From Nematostella vectensis (Eukaryota > Cnidaria > Anthozoa > Actiniaria > Edwardsiidae), in contig NC_064037.1 of NCBI RefSeq assembly GCF_932526225.1, positions 9,778,203 to 9,842,202 on the forward strand: a stretch of 64,000 nucleotides of DNA, read 5' to 3'. How positions within the stretch are numbered: position 1 is the first letter of the stretch; each line of letters begins with the position of its first letter. Under the pieces are notes generated by a model. The model was given only the letters and a program-made list of their open reading frames with translations, searched no databases and was not told the origin of the DNA. Both the position numbers and the translations under genes were made by a program. This document shows positions 1-23,485 of this stretch, one piece after another.

Positions 1-122
1 AAAAACGTGCGGCAAGAATTTCTGGGTTTAAGAGGAGTAACAACACTCATACGACATACCACCCTACAAACCAAACGCCATGTTGCAAATTGCATTCAAG
101 TCACAAGTCACATCGACCTTAC

Positions 123-11012
<10,890 letters not shown>

Positions 11013-11059
11013 CGTCTCTAACAGCTCTGTAAGGGAAAAACAAAGGTAAGCTTTGTTTA

Positions 11060-11210
11060 CTTAAGGGGTAAGCTTGAATGGATGGAGGGGCATATTGGGG
11101 TTGCTTGGAGATTTGGCTTAAGTTGAGGTTGGAATTAGGGTTAAGGTTAGGTGGGGTTTGGGCTAAGGCTAGGAGTCGATTAAGGTTAAATTGGGGGCTA
11201 ACGTTTAACC
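11060..11210. repeat. Degenerate TTAGGG-like G-rich tract
   Basis: Irregular repeats of GGTTAGG/TTAAGG/TTTGGG on the plus strand. A second tract lies at about 12000-12130 (TAGGGGTTAGGG and relatives). They look like decayed telomere-type or simple G/T-rich repeats; no long perfect TTAGGG array is present. Confidence 0.45.
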
Positions 11211-14200
11211 CTTTCACTCCTGGGTACTTTTGAGCAAAGTTGTAAGAAAAACAGACTGAAAACAGAAACTCCCCCCTATTTCAAGTCCACCCCCCCCCCC
11301 CCCATATTTCAAGTCCAACACTACCAGTTAAGCTACCGCTGACCCAAGACGGTATGCCTTGAAGTTTCCAACAATGCACTGCGGTGCCTTTTCTTTCTAG
11401 CGACAGCACTGCTACAGCCTGTTGCTTACAACAGTTTTGCTTGTAATTTGCTTAAAAATTACAGCTTTTTCACATCTGGAGAGTGCCTTAGGACATCATG
11501 AAGTCTTTTTGGGCATAATTAATGCTGTGCTTATGGATGTTTGCACGCTGAGGTTGATTCAGTGGGATAATTCCATGTCTGATTGTTTTCAGAATAAGCC
11601 TGAAAAAAATTTTTGAATGAGGTTCTAACATTGATTATTTTGACTAATTGCTGTATAATGGGACCTGAAGGAGAGCAATAAAGGTATCTATTTGTGACTT
11701 GATCTGTGTTTGCTTGTCTCTATTTGTAGTTCGGAATTTTGTGCCTTTTTTGGTAAGAAGAGTTTAAGCATGTTTACGAATTGGTCAAAAATCAAAGTTG
11801 ATATTTTGACAAAAGAGTCAATTCTATTACATTACTTAGATGCGCTTTTAAAGGTCACCTATGCCTTGGAGGAATCTATGAGTATCCGGGTCTGGTGATG
11901 TTTAGTTTGCATTTCTGGCGTTTTGGAGTTGGGCCTATATTTTACAGGCGTCTCAGGCCGTAATAGTAATGAAAGACTTAAAGGCGCAGTGTGGATTGGG
12001 GTAAAGTATTGTTGGGGTGTAATGGTTATGACTAGGTGGGGTCAGGGTAAAGTTTAGTTTGGGGCTAGGGTTAGGTTTATTTAGGGGTTAGGGTAAAGTC
12101 TTAGTGGGAGGTTAGGCTTAGGTAATGGTTGATGTTGGGTTTGGGCGAATTTTGAAACTATAAAGGACTTTAGTTTATGTAAGATAAAGAGGTCTAAGAA
12201 AAAGAGAATTGGGGTTCGGCTTTGTTAAGAGGAGGGGGGCAAGTTTTATGGTCGGGGGTCTATGGAAAACCCTCAGACAGGCGCAATGACTATGACCCTT
12301 TGTCTAATTAATGACAATTTATATTAAAAAAATGTTTCAAGGATTTCAGTGCTTCACCAAACATTCTAGCAGAACAACATGAAAAAATTAGCAAACGTGG
12401 ATTTGTGTTAAGCCCCGTGATAACAGCGCAGCACTGCTGGTGCGCGAGTGGCTAAGATGTTGCTCTACGAATTCAAGCATTGTTTGGACACAATGCTTTG
12501 AGGCGCTGACAACATTTCATCTGCCTTGTGTTCAACCGAGCGCAGCCGCGCCAGTTATGGCACAAGCTCTGCTTAAATACGTTTCAACACTAAACACATT
12601 ATTAATGGCACAGTACTCAATTTCTATTCCATCGGCATCTTTTTGCATCTGTCAATTTGAAATATTTCCTTAAGAATTACTTTGGATCTAATTTGGATCT
12701 CTGTGGAGAGCTCAAACTGGCGCGTTTGCGAGTGCTTTCTCTCGCTAAAAAAATTGTTGAATTGCAGCTTCTCTTTGCCTGATCATTTGAAAGTGGAAAC
12801 CTTTCCCGATAACCCTATTAGCTAGGGATTGTGATTCCTTGGTTTTTGAGTTTTCTAGTTGCTCTTTTTGTCCGTGAGAGATGGCACACACTTTTTCCTT
12901 AGCGTATTAGATATAACATGTAAACTCTGGATATTGGCAGTTGGCGATAGTGGGTTTTATCACCAAGTGGGTGGGAGGTTTTATTATATAAAAGCAGCAG
13001 GTTACAGGGTTCTAAACTACATAACGGTATTGATAATTCATAACCTCATAGTCTGGCTTTCTTAAAAACGATTGAGAGGCGTGTTCCTCATTACAATATA
13101 ACAGATCTAAACGTTCGAAAGAACTCTTTGACTATGTAAGTTTGCCACTTTACCTGTGCGAGCGTGCCAGCGACTTCAAAGCCTCTGAGCAGATGTCTCT
13201 AATAGTGAAATCACTTCTTCCGTCTTCGTCTATGACATGAAGTGTCACATACCAATAGCCACATTAGGAGTTAAGACGGCAGGCGTACGCTTGACTGAAT
13301 GACTGTCGTCAAACGTTTCCTTTGTTTCTTGCGCATTGGCGGAACTGTAGAAGCTTCACGAAGAGATTGTGTTACTTATCAAGACCGGGTAACTAAGATG
13401 ATAACTGTAATCTAAGACTAAAAAATAAAAAGAGGGCCGGGTAGACCACATTTATTGATCTGTGCGTCTTAGTTGCGTAGTTTGCATTTCGGATTTAGTT
13501 GTTTTGCGTGTAAAACAAAACTAAAACAGTACTATAAGAGGCGCACGACAAAAACTCATTTCTCTTTTCCATCTTGTCTACAATGTTCTAAAACTGATTA
13601 TCCAGCTAAAGTTGGTCGTGCATAGGTTAAGGTACATACCTACGTCATACACGGATTCGGATAATGGACTTGCTTGCTATTAAAGCAAAACGATTAAAAT
13701 CAAAACTGAATAAGACTGGGTAACAATTTTCAGCGAAGTAGCGAAGTAGGCTAAGCTGTTTCACATTTTGTTTTATTTTAAGCAGAAACAAGTTTACCGA
13801 TTTGGCACACAAAAAATTGATTAATAAGGTTAGTCGTGCTGCGTCCATTGTTACTTTTAACAAAGCCTGTGTCTATATAATTCATTCATTCATTGTTTAT
13901 TTGTGTCGATACAAACACATTGGGCTAAACGTTGATTCAGACGGCGCACTAAATGTGTTGACTTGTCTGTTACACAAAATTAATTAATTTATTCGCAGAC
14001 TTTACAGAGAACGGAAAGGGTCGGAATAATCAAACAAAATAAAAAACAATCGCTTCTTATCTCTAAACAGGGAAATATTTTCGCTTATTTACCTTTATTT
14101 ATAAGGTGTTATTTGCTTGGATGATTTAAGAGAATAACAAACTACGGGCCTCACGCGAAACTTCTTTCTACGGGAATGCTGAGGTTTTAGCTGTGTACAG

Positions 14201-14515
14201 AGAATGAAGAGGGTAAATAAAAAGGCACATAATAATTTGTAATTTGCCATTATGTTTTCATAAGAAGATTAACACTTTTTGGACTAATAATATAAAAATT
14301 TGTGTAACCGGCTCACTACTTTACTCCAATATGCATAGCACATTTCCAACATTCAGTGCCACCCAAGTAGCGTTGTCCTACTGTACACAGGCAAGGGGAT
14401 TTTTTTTTATTTCAAAGACATCAATAAATCGATAAATGTTTCCTCTATCTAAATAGCGATAGAAGGTCATTGGTTCGTCAAGGACGCATTTTCTCGCGTT
14501 ATCCAAAAAATAAAA

Positions 14516-14603
14516 GCTACCTCTCATTTAGCTCTTGCAAGACCTTGAGCGGCTACCCCTCATTTAGCTCTTGCAAGAAATTGAGCGGCTACCCCTCATT
14601 TAG
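14516..14603. repeat. 36-bp tandem repeat, about 2.5 copies
   Basis: The motif CTCATTTAG recurs at 14523, 14559 and 14595, exactly 36 bp apart, within a unit containing GGCTACCCCTCATTTAGCTC. Confidence 0.75.
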
Positions 14604-15756
14604 AAATTGCGTATAGAGCATATCAAAAGCTCGACGTTTGAATCGGTGTCCTGCCTTTGCCGTGCAACATAACTCTCGCAGCCGTTGTTATTGCCGTGCC
14701 GAACTTATGCCGTGTTCCCATTTTCTATAGGAAACAAACAAACTATTAATCTCTACCCCCAGCGCAATCATTAATGACGTACCCCGTCATTCTGTCGTTT
14801 TAGTTCAACCCGATTTTCTCGATTTTCTATGGTTTTGATATTGCCCTTAAATATTCTAAAAGAAAATATTCCGCCAAAGTGCTCGAAAGAACTCTCTTGC
14901 GTCAACATTATTTTGTGTTGTTAATATCAAACAATGTGCGAGTATGTCAAATATTTCACTCTAAGTGGCTTGGTTAGTCATGCGCAGGGGCTCAAGGGCA
15001 ATTAAATCGTGTCACTAGCCTCACACAGAATCACACCTGACGCTTCATGCGTCTGGCTTCTCCTTCATGATTTTTTTTTCGTTGTTGGTATAGGCTATGC
15101 GCAAAACTGTTGACCACAACCTTTAAAGTACTTATCTCGGGTCTTATCGAAGGTTTATTTTAATTGTTTAAAATATCATGTTGATCATTGTTTTTATCTT
15201 TTTCTTTACTTTATTTATATTTTCTCTTATCGTTGTCTTTTCAGATTGAAAAACAAAAGACGACTTATTGACTAAAAAGCTTAAATCTATTTCGATGAAT
15301 GCGTACGCTATTCAGACTTTAGATGGGGTTGAGATACAGAAATAATAAGATAATAATTGGGGCAAAGCCAGGTCCCTACAGATCATTTCCTTAACATATA
15401 GATTTAGGCACTGCCTAAGCGGATAAATCAAACAATTATCCATCAAAGATCAGTCTCTGACATTGCTAGACTTTATTTAACACCCTTTAATTTTACAAAT
15501 GATTAGTACCCAGAAGCACTGTTCGGGCCTAGAACTGCCATTTACTATTTGCCATTCGCCATTAGCACTGACAACCTTTTTTAAAATAGGTGTATGCGTA
15601 ATTAGTATTCTGTGTACTCGTCTAAGTTTTCGCTCTGTAGTGGAAGAATTTTGTTGGTGTGACGTTGTGGCTTATGTCATTATGTCACTAGTGTGTACCA
15701 GCATAACACCTGTGCCACGAGGAATTACAGTCAACTCGCCACCACACCAAACCAGG

Positions 15757-15980
15757 AGAGTCGGTTTGGAACGGATAAACCTGTTTTGGTGTCCGTCAAT
15801 CAAAATGCGACACGCAAAAAGTATATCAAACTGGCAAACTTCCAAAAAATTCTCAACATTTTTTTTGCTCAAATCTGATGATCATGTGCCTTAGCGGGCG
15901 TGAAAAAGTCTAAAATACAACTAAAAAAGTGAGTTTTGTTGACGGACACCAAAAACGAGTTACACCGTTTTCAAACCGAT
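15757..15980. repeat. MITE-like element with imperfect inverted ends
   Basis: The left end contains TCGGTTTGGAACGG and GTTTTGGTGTCCGTCAA; the right end contains the inverted counterparts TTGACGGACACCAAAA and ACCGATTC. Arms are about 43 bp and imperfect. No target-site duplication was identified. Confidence 0.5.
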
Positions 15981-16597
15981 TCTCATGGTACACGTGTTAC
16001 TGAAAACGTTTGCAAGAAACAGTTCAACAAAAAGGTAAATGAAAGCATGATTGTTTTACCTGGCTTCAGACCTCTAAATAGTAGGTTTTCATCTTTCACC
16101 CGTTTTGCTTACAATGTTTATTGAAGAGGGTACATAGGAATGCAGAAAACCGTATTATGAGTTGCTCCAGAATGTTCTATTTTCATATTAAAAGATGGTA
16201 AGCATGTATATACAGTTCCCATATATATGCTTGGTTCTATTTAAAAGGCCATAATCCAAAAAGCACTGTACCGTTGACAGAGGCTGTTTGTGAATTTCAT
16301 GCCGCAATCTATGCTTAACATAAAAATGTCCGAGGGCAAACGGACCGGCAATCAGGGTCCATCCTTCCATCCTGCTCCATGCCACCGACCAGTCACGAAG
16401 CCGATGATGCTTTTAAACTGTATCCTATCCATTGCCCTTCTTTGATATTCTCTTATCCAGAGTGATTTCTCATGCCACAATCTATGCTTTACATTAAAAT
16501 TTCATCATTCGATCAACAGCTTTTACTTCAGCCCTCCAAATGTCTTCATCATCGCCTCTAACAAACACCATGTCACCAATCTCGACATGGACTGGAA

Positions 16598-17782
16598 CTA
16601 AGATAACCGGAAGAGGTATTTGGGGTCTTGATAGTCCATTATAGCAAACTGACCATTCTCTTGAGGAAAAAGCATGATTTTCCTTGCAAGGTCATTCAAA
16701 TATACACATGCATTAGTAGCATGCGGTTTTACAATCAGTGTATCAGCAACTGGATGTCGCATATCATTATTGTTGTTGTCTTTGCAGGTTTTGTAGGAGT
16801 CGCCAGTTACCAGTGGAATGTACTGTTGGTCTATTTTGAGTAGCAAGATATGCGTAATTCGGATTACTGCCTCCTTATCACCCTCAATTACACATACAGT
16901 ATCCCCGATATGATTTTTGAAGGGCAGGAATGCCACCAGTGGGCTGAACAACTCTTCTGTATGCCTCTGTTATATGGACTTGTTGATCCAAGCCAGCTAC
17001 ATCCACATGACCAGATCTTCTCAGGTGTGCAAATATTGCCATTTTCTCGTTGTTGGACAAGACATGAATATCTCCTTTACCAATCAAGACTCCGGTATTC
17101 ACTCTTGCAGTCTGATGTCTGTCTGCATTACACAGTTTAACAAGTTCCCTTGCAGCATTAAGGGAGGAGGCAACCATCTGAAATTATTAAAGTGTATTCA
17201 ACTTAATAACTAATTTTATGTGTGGCACATACAATTAGTGCAACATATTTCTAAAACAGCTAGTGTAAACAAAGAGAAAACAACGGACTACGTCCATCTC
17301 TTAACAATTATAGACAATTATCAATAGATCAATTTGAGTTATTCTATGATCCAGCTATTGTATTTTGTACATTTTCTTGATTAAATTTCCCTGTTTGGTG
17401 TGGTACTTCCACTCTAAATGAGCAGGTCTTCATGAACTCTCTTTGGCTTTCTTTTCTCATAAATGTTTGTTCAACACTATTTTTGTTGCTTGTTTGCTTG
17501 ACATATCTGACAACTGCTCTCTCATACTGGAAACACCAATAATTGTCTAGTGCAGAGAATCTCACAATGTACTCTGGGACATGGGTAAGAGTATGTAGAG
17601 TGATAAGACACTCTGGCATTCCGTACATTTCTTCTACAAGAATGCAGTACCGCCATTCTAGTAAAGGATTTGATCATGTCTTTTGTCCATCCAGCAAGCC
17701 CTCTAATAAATATAAATTCAACAATTCTTGGTAAAGGTGCCCATGCATCTTTATCATCTCGGTTGAAAAGACTATCCATCAC
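16598..17782 (-). pseudogene. Decayed transposase-like ORF, DNA-transposon remnant
   Basis: Minus-strand pieces in different frames (17522-17782, 17344-17628, 16884-17177, 16598-16951) read as successive parts of one protein broken by frameshifts and possibly introns. The segment with PECLITLHTLTHVPEYIVRF followed by an aromatic/charged FQYERAVVRYVK stretch recalls the C-terminal region of CACTA/EnSpm-type transposase proteins (DUF4218-like). The later pieces (GDIHVLSNNEKMAIFAHLRR; DTVCVIEGDKEA) are not assigned to a named domain. The family call is from pattern memory and is tentative; a broken repeat-derived ORF is the safer statement. Confidence 0.45.
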
Positions 17783-18737
17783 AAATTCTGAAGCAGGGAA
17801 GCCAAACTTCTGGAACTCCTCGGCTGCAAGTTAACAATACTAATAAGTGAAAGCATATGGACTCATTTCTTAACTCAGAAAAACAAAAAATGTATACAAT
17901 GTGGTTAGATAGCCTGCGACGCAAGCATTTCTTTGGGTTTTCAGGAAAGTGAATGCCCGAAAATTGAGTTTTTTGATGATATGGCAATCAAATGTTTATA
18001 TCAAAATTAAAAAGCAGTATAGATAGAGAGATAAAAAAATATATAATAGAAGTTCTCATGGAGAAGTGGGGATCGGCTATTTATCGAGTTATGAGCTGAG
18101 TTGAGTTTGAGTTGAGTTTGAGTAACCGCAAAATGCCAAGAAATAGCGAGTAGGGCAGACAATGTCAACGGTTGGTTTCTGCATAAACATGAGTAATAGC
18201 AGGGACCATAAAGGTATTATTTTACGACCAAAAGGTCTCCTCGGTAAGGGAAAACCGGGTTCCTGCAGAAAACAATCACGCTGTTGCGTTAAGTTTGTAA
18301 GTGGACATGTTATACATGATTTTAAAGCTAAAAGATCATATTTATACGACTGCGCTATTGTGGTGTTTTAGATTTTTTTTATTACAGAGCCGGTAAATTT
18401 CCTGCTGGCCACGTGATTGAGGCGAAGTTGATTCCACAGGAATCCCAATGGTCTAACGTTACAATATCATAATGTAGATATTTTAACAGTTCAACATAAC
18501 AAATAAACAGTTCAACAAATAAACCAATAAACAAAAAGTACTCATAATTATAACAGTGATTATGAAATGATTTTGGGAGATTTTGTGAAATACATTTCCC
18601 GCCAAATTTATTGAAAATACCCGGATGACGGCGCGCTTGTATTTTCTCACACATTCTTGATCCACCACAACCGTTCATACTACGGAATTTTGAGTCGTCA
18701 TTTTAGAATCTTCAAGTCGTCTAGTCTTGTTCTACAG
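17783..18737. other. Intergenic, nothing recognised
   Basis: AT-rich sequence with a short TTGAG-rich run near 18090. No open frame with family features. It probably includes upstream sequence of the OTU-like gene. Confidence 0.4.
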
Positions 18738-20037
18738 ATTTTTTCTTTGTTTTGGACAAACTGTTTTGGGCGAATTCAAGAAAGCAGGATTTGCAGTAAG
18801 CTTCAATCCTGGAGGGAATGGCGATTGCTTTTTCGCGGCAGCAGGCCATCAACTTGGAGAATCAGTAACCATGTCGAAGAATGCGGTGTTCAAGTACCTG
18901 GAAAAGAATCAGTTTGATGTGAGTTTATACAAGTAAATACTTTTATATTAACTAGTTTTCTTTTTAGTTGTTTCTTTCATTTTAATCAATAACGTGAATT
19001 AGAGCTAGCCCTAAAAAGAAATCGCTAGCATGCTCGAAATGCTGTGCAGTTGACTAGAGACGGGTCGAGGTTTAGCTGAAGCGTTCTCACTCTAAAAGAG
19101 TCGGATCTGTCCTGGCTTGTAACTAGTTGTTTGTGAACTGAAAGTATTAGTGGTTTCAGAAAAATGAACTGACTCCCAGAAAAAAAGTACGCAGCGATCA
19201 CGATTCATTGATTTCGTCTCAAACGGCAGCATGACGGAGGTGACAGATTCCAATTCCTGTCCAAAGAGGACTTTGCGGATACCATAATGCCTGCGAGTTG
19301 GAGAGAGGCCATAAAGAAGCTGAGGGACGACTTTGCCATCGATCTGGTAATCCAGACATTCTTGGATGTTTTCCGCCAGGAGTTGGTGATGGTGACAATT
19401 GATCAAGTAAGTTCTTACTTGGATCTTTTTATTGCCATTTTTACACTAGTCCACACATCCCGGGGGGGGGGGGGGGAATCTCCTAAAAATGTACATATGC
19501 TCGTCGAAAAAATGAATTTAGCAAAATGGGTGTGGTTTCTGTTTTTTTTTTTTAACCGTAAGGGATAGCAGATAAAACAAACAGATTATCAGGTTTCAGC
19601 AGTTTTATTAACGGGCTTTTAAGACTCTTCTATCAAGCACGGCTCAGAAAGTCTTACAAACTGTAACAGGAATTGTGATTTTTTATTTTTGGGGGTCGGT
19701 CCCCTGGTAGACGCCCTAAGGGATAGCAGATTTCCAGAAGACTCTAAGGGATAGCACTTCGGGTGAATAGGACAAGCATATGTACATTTTTTTAGGGAGA
19801 ATCCCCCATCCCTCCCCCCTGGCCACATATTCTATCAACGACGCCCAACAAATCCGATCGATTGCATAATTACAACTCAGTTGGGTAATACAACAGGCTG
19901 ATGGAACAAATGTAATAGAATAAAAAGAAAACTCCATCTAAAAGTGGTTTGTTTTGATATAGGATGAATACTTTGGTTACGACAGAGTTGGTCTTCATTA
20001 TGTTGCTCTATCAGCTTTACAAAAGATAAGTCTTTAA
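18738..20037 (+). CDS. OTU-type cysteine protease-like gene, three exons
   Basis: Exon A, 18738-18918, contains the OTU catalytic-Cys block (NPGGNGDCFFAAAGHQLG; Cys in the G-x-G-D-C-F-F context) and ends at a GTGAGT donor. Exon B, 19230-19406, is alpha-helical with the SWREAIKKLRDDFAIDLVIQ region and ends at GTAAGT. Exon C, 19963-20037, begins after TATAG and carries the catalytic-His block (RVGLHYVALSAL) before a TAA stop. A-B and B-C both join in phase 0. OTU proteases remove ubiquitin from proteins; many invertebrate copies sit inside transposon-derived genes. The 5' start is not resolved: an acceptor (TTCTACAG) precedes exon A, so an upstream exon is likely. The following SWIM-like segment suggests a mobile-element origin. 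Confidence 0.6.
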
Positions 20038-21118
20038 CAAGTAAGGCAAAGTAAAATTAATCAGATGTTTACCGTACGGACTTCTAAAAAAATCGAGTAG
20101 GCGAGCAGCTATTTTATTTTATTTTTTTACGCTGTGTAAGAAATCAGAGATCAGTCTGCCTTTCGCCGGCTACAATTGCCTCTGCTCACAGGAGACACGG
20201 CAGCCGTGTAAATTTATTAATTTATTTATTCATTAATTAATTTATTTATTTTTATTTATAATGCTTCTACCACTATAACACATATTGAAATAGCGGTAAG
20301 GTTGACACAACAGAGCACGGCTCCAACTCAAGTGTTACCCTTTACAATAAAAGAAAAAATAATTGGCAATAACGACAACAACAAAATGAAGGAAAACATG
20401 AAGAAAAAGTAATTTAAGAAAAATCCTACTCTAAATTGCTAATAGCAACAGGATGGTTGCGCAAGAATACTCCTAGCGCGGCAGGACAAACTGATTTCCA
20501 CGTTACTGCATTTTCGGCATTGAAAGTAGTTTTGGGCGCCTGGCTGTATCTGACTGCCAGTTTGTTTTTAAAAAAGGGGATATGATGACATAGTGCGTAT
20601 ATCTACAGGGAGTGTATTCCACACCTTCGGAATTTTTCGATTAAAAAATGAATTTTGAAAAAGCTTTGTTTTACAGAGGGGAGTGGCTATATCAAGGCTG
20701 CTCCTGTGGCAGGACGATCTTAGTGATGGCAATGGTTTAAAGTAATAAGCTCAGATAAAGCTTCTCCAATTATTAAGCCCATTCAGAAAAAAAAACACAA
20801 ACATGATCCTGTGGTATGTATTATTTTGTGGAAACTTTTTTTCGAGATCAGACAATTACATGAAAATTCTGTAATCAGAAAAACACCAGAAAAAAAATGG
20901 AGTATACCAGATAACCAACATTTCATAGTGACCAAATCAACTTGTTCACACACTGAAAATAAATGGCCCGTTCTAATTCTACAGAAAAAAGAGAAGACGT
21001 CATTGCGCATCTCCTATGGAGTGGTGGGATGAAGAAACCTATAGGCATTCCATTGTGGAAAGAAATCCCGCTGGTTGTTGTATATGCTGATTTTTTCTTT
21101 AAAATAAAAGCTACGAAT
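20038..21118. other. Non-coding stretch between the OTU-like exons and the SWIM-like segment
   Basis: Contains an ATTTATTT-rich low-complexity run at about 20210-20262 and otherwise no supported feature. Confidence 0.4.
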
Positions 21119-21694
21119 CTAGTGGTTTAGAAGATTCAGATGATAATCCTGGTGGTGACAAGAACAGTGAAAAGCGTAATGCTCGGTTCCGGTCAGCACC
21201 GAGTAGCCTTTACAAAATCATTGGAATTACCCCAAAAGGAGAGATATACATCGTTAGATAGTCAACAGAAGGGCGGTACTTATATTTTTCTCATTCGATC
21301 CGGAACCAATACCTACACTGTCAGAATATCTAGCGATCCAACGTGCGACCATACTCAAGCCGAACTCAAGTCTGTAAACACGTCATTTCTGTCATGCAGA
21401 ACTATTTCCTGGTTCCTGAAAAAAAACTATAAACTCTGTATGTAATTTTTGCGGGATTTCGACTTGCCAACTCTTCATCACAGTGTTCTTGCAAATCACA
21501 GAGATTCAAAAGGTGAACAGTCATGGAATGTACGGCATACAAAAAAACCAGGGCCAAAACCTTGTTGTACAAACACAAAGTGCAAAAAACAGTTACAGCC
21601 TGGGAATATTTGTATCGAGGTAGATGGGCTTTACGTGCCCCCAAATAACACAGCAGAAGGGAAGAACTTTGCCGTCAAACGTACTTACCGATAA
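21119..21694 (+). pseudogene. Degraded SWIM-zinc-finger-like coding segment
   Basis: Three frames carry pieces that look like one protein: a Ser/Asp-rich lead-in ending KIIGITPKGEIYIVR before a stop (about 21119-21270), a YTVRISSDPTCD segment (about 21290-21350), and, one base out of frame, a CKH-containing segment ending FLVPEKK. The C-x-n-C-K-H arrangement after a short beta stretch is typical of SWIM zinc fingers in MULE-type transposases and relatives. The last piece (21449-21694) has PCCTNTKCKK and resembles the C-terminal tail of such proteins. Stops and frame changes indicate decay or unrecognised introns. It may belong with the OTU-like exons upstream. Confidence 0.4.
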
Positions 21695-22840
21695 TGCGTG
21701 ACTGTAGCTGATCAACCACGTCACAGCAATCTAGGGGGCAGCGACCCCCACTTTTCTGAGCGGATGTTTCTTTATATGTGAACGTTTTGTTTTTAAACCA
21801 AAGGGTTTCAAGCGGTACATATGCAACAGACAACAAATTTGTTGAACAATTTAAAGTCCCGTGCATAGGAACCTAGGTTAACCGATAGCACGAATTTAAA
21901 ATCAGAAATTAGCTTCACTTCACACGTTGGTGTATAGGAGCAAGCTGTTTAGATCGATCACAACAGTTTGAAATACACCTCAGACTCGGTAATATCTCCT
22001 GTTTCCCCTTCAGCCTTTTCCTATTTCGCCCTAGTCCTCGTGTCTCCTACCCTCGGCACCCACCAGTTTTTACCTCCCTAACGGCGTCTGACTAGCCATC
22101 GATCTTTCTCCCTGACGATAAATCGTGGCTAGAATTAAGTGTGGTGGCACATTTATTCCTAAGAGCTCTTATGAAATCCCTCACACTATTGTTTTATTTC
22201 TGTGTGTTTGTGTATCTTCTTTTATCAGCCCGCCAGGTCATGCCATTCACTTCTCTCCATTCTTCGTATTCCTGGCTTCTCTGCTGCCCGTACCTCCGCG
22301 TATTATTTTCGCACAATATAGGCCATCGCAAAAGCTCATCGCTTATCAGCCACTATCTTATAGCGCGCATTGTTTCACAATCTCTCTTTACACGACACAA
22401 CATCCCGTGTATATAAGACCCCGTACTCAAGGAGCCAACTGCCCTATACTTATATAACCACTATCTATCTCCTATTTGCCATCGATTTCTTTCTTTTACA
22501 CCGTATCTGCACGCTTTCATATTTTATTCCTATCACCGGCCTTGTAATTCCATTTAATTGTCTACAAGCTCACATTACATTCCACAAGATCGAATAATAT
22601 GTTATCACAAGAAGTTACCAACAGGTAATTATCACCTTCCTCCGAAGATCAAACACCCAGTTCTCCCCTAACATCTCACTGCTAGCCTATTTCTACCTCT
22701 CATATACAGCCACTACTCCAATCCTTACAGCCCCCAATGCAATACACCATATAAAATAGCCACACTTACACATTTTAACCCATGCACCAACGTCCATTAC
22801 CACACATTTTATCACCCCACACAGCCACAGTTAAGCCCCG
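21695..22840. other. C/T/A-rich, G-poor stretch left of the virus-like element
   Basis: From about 21960 the plus strand is strikingly poor in G and rich in C, T and A, up to the capsid-like start at 22841. TATA-like motifs occur at 22412 (TATATAAG) and 22748 (ATATAAAA). No convincing ORF. It could be the left non-coding end of the element; no terminal repeat matching the right end was found by eye. Confidence 0.45.
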
Positions 22841-23445
22841 ATGCCTCGGTACGAATACCAGATTAAAACCAAAACCTTCTACGAGCAAGTGAACCTCCAC
22901 AAGACCTTCGTGATTAGCAAAGGGACGGACAGCATAATCAACGAGAGTGTCAACCTGCCGCGAAGGTCTATGAGTGGTCTGTTGCTCCTCTTTGTGGAGC
23001 CATACACGGCAGGGGCTCGCGACTCTGAGATGTTCGTGTACCCCGACATCAAGAGCGTCCGCGTTACAATCGACGGTATGCCAAACAAGGTCTTCAGCCA
23101 GGGACTACGCCCCACGGATTTCTGGAGGGAGGCGAAAAGGCGGTTCGTCCGCCCCTCCCCGGGGGGGGGGGGGGGGGGGAGCACAGCGGAGCGCCTGCCG
23201 CCCCGGCAGTCAGCCCCGAGTCGTTTTATGGCGATAACAAGTTTGCTCTGTGGATCGACCTTCAAACGACGGACGACAATGCTATCCATGGGGGCGGTCT
23301 CCGATTGGTCAACACCCGCGACGGTGTGCATCTCGAGATAAAACGCACGGCAAGCGGCACGGGTACCGTAAACTGTCACGTGTTTGTGGTGGCCGACGCC
23401 CAAATGAACCTTATGAACGGACAGCTAGAGTCCATACAATACTGA
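22841..23445 (+). pseudogene. Capsid-like (candidate jelly-roll) protein, frameshifted at a poly-G tract
   Basis: Opens at ATG 22841 (in-frame stop just upstream) and reads as a beta-rich protein for about 105 codons, with NLPRRSMSGLLLLFVEPY and a YPDIKSVRVTIDG strand pair. It then enters a run of 19 G (23161-23179). Beyond the run, the coherent protein continues in another frame (FALWIDLQTT, GLRLVNTRDGV, HVFVVADAQMNL) to a TGA at 23443-23445. The break is one homopolymer shift, which may be real or a sequencing error. Total about 200 codons, short for a double-jelly-roll major capsid, so it may be a C-terminal portion, a single-jelly-roll protein or a gene truncated at its 5' end. The capsid role is inferred from beta-rich composition and its place next to the packaging ATPase. 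Confidence 0.55.
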
Positions 23446-23485
23446 GCACAGACACGAAGTGCGCGAAGCGCTGCGGCAGCGCAGT

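Larger units (their letters stand above)
11013..16597. other. Intergenic stretch, no supported gene
   Basis: No open frame here shows family features or consistent exons. It holds a poly-C tract near 11290, G-rich telomere-like tracts, a 36-bp tandem repeat and a small inverted-repeat element, listed separately. The start of the interval is presumably the promoter and 5' UTR of the EGF gene; the sequence just upstream of its ATG contains a possible splice acceptor. Confidence 0.6.

Noticed and set aside
15499-15894. 131-aa plus-strand ORF
   Set aside because: Overlaps a MITE-like inverted repeat and shows no domain or splice context.
18382-18678. 98-aa minus-strand ORF with a hydrophobic stretch
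   Set aside because: AT-rich sequence, no conserved features; overlaps the upstream region of the OTU-like exons.
20101-20262. Possible origin of replication from ATTTATTT-rich sequence
   Set aside because: Only low-complexity AT sequence; nothing distinguishes it from other AT-rich intergenic DNA.
22879-23403. 174-aa minus-strand ORF opposite the capsid-like gene
   Set aside because: It spans the poly-G run only by chance; the plus-strand protein is coherent on both sides of the run and sits in line with the ATPase.
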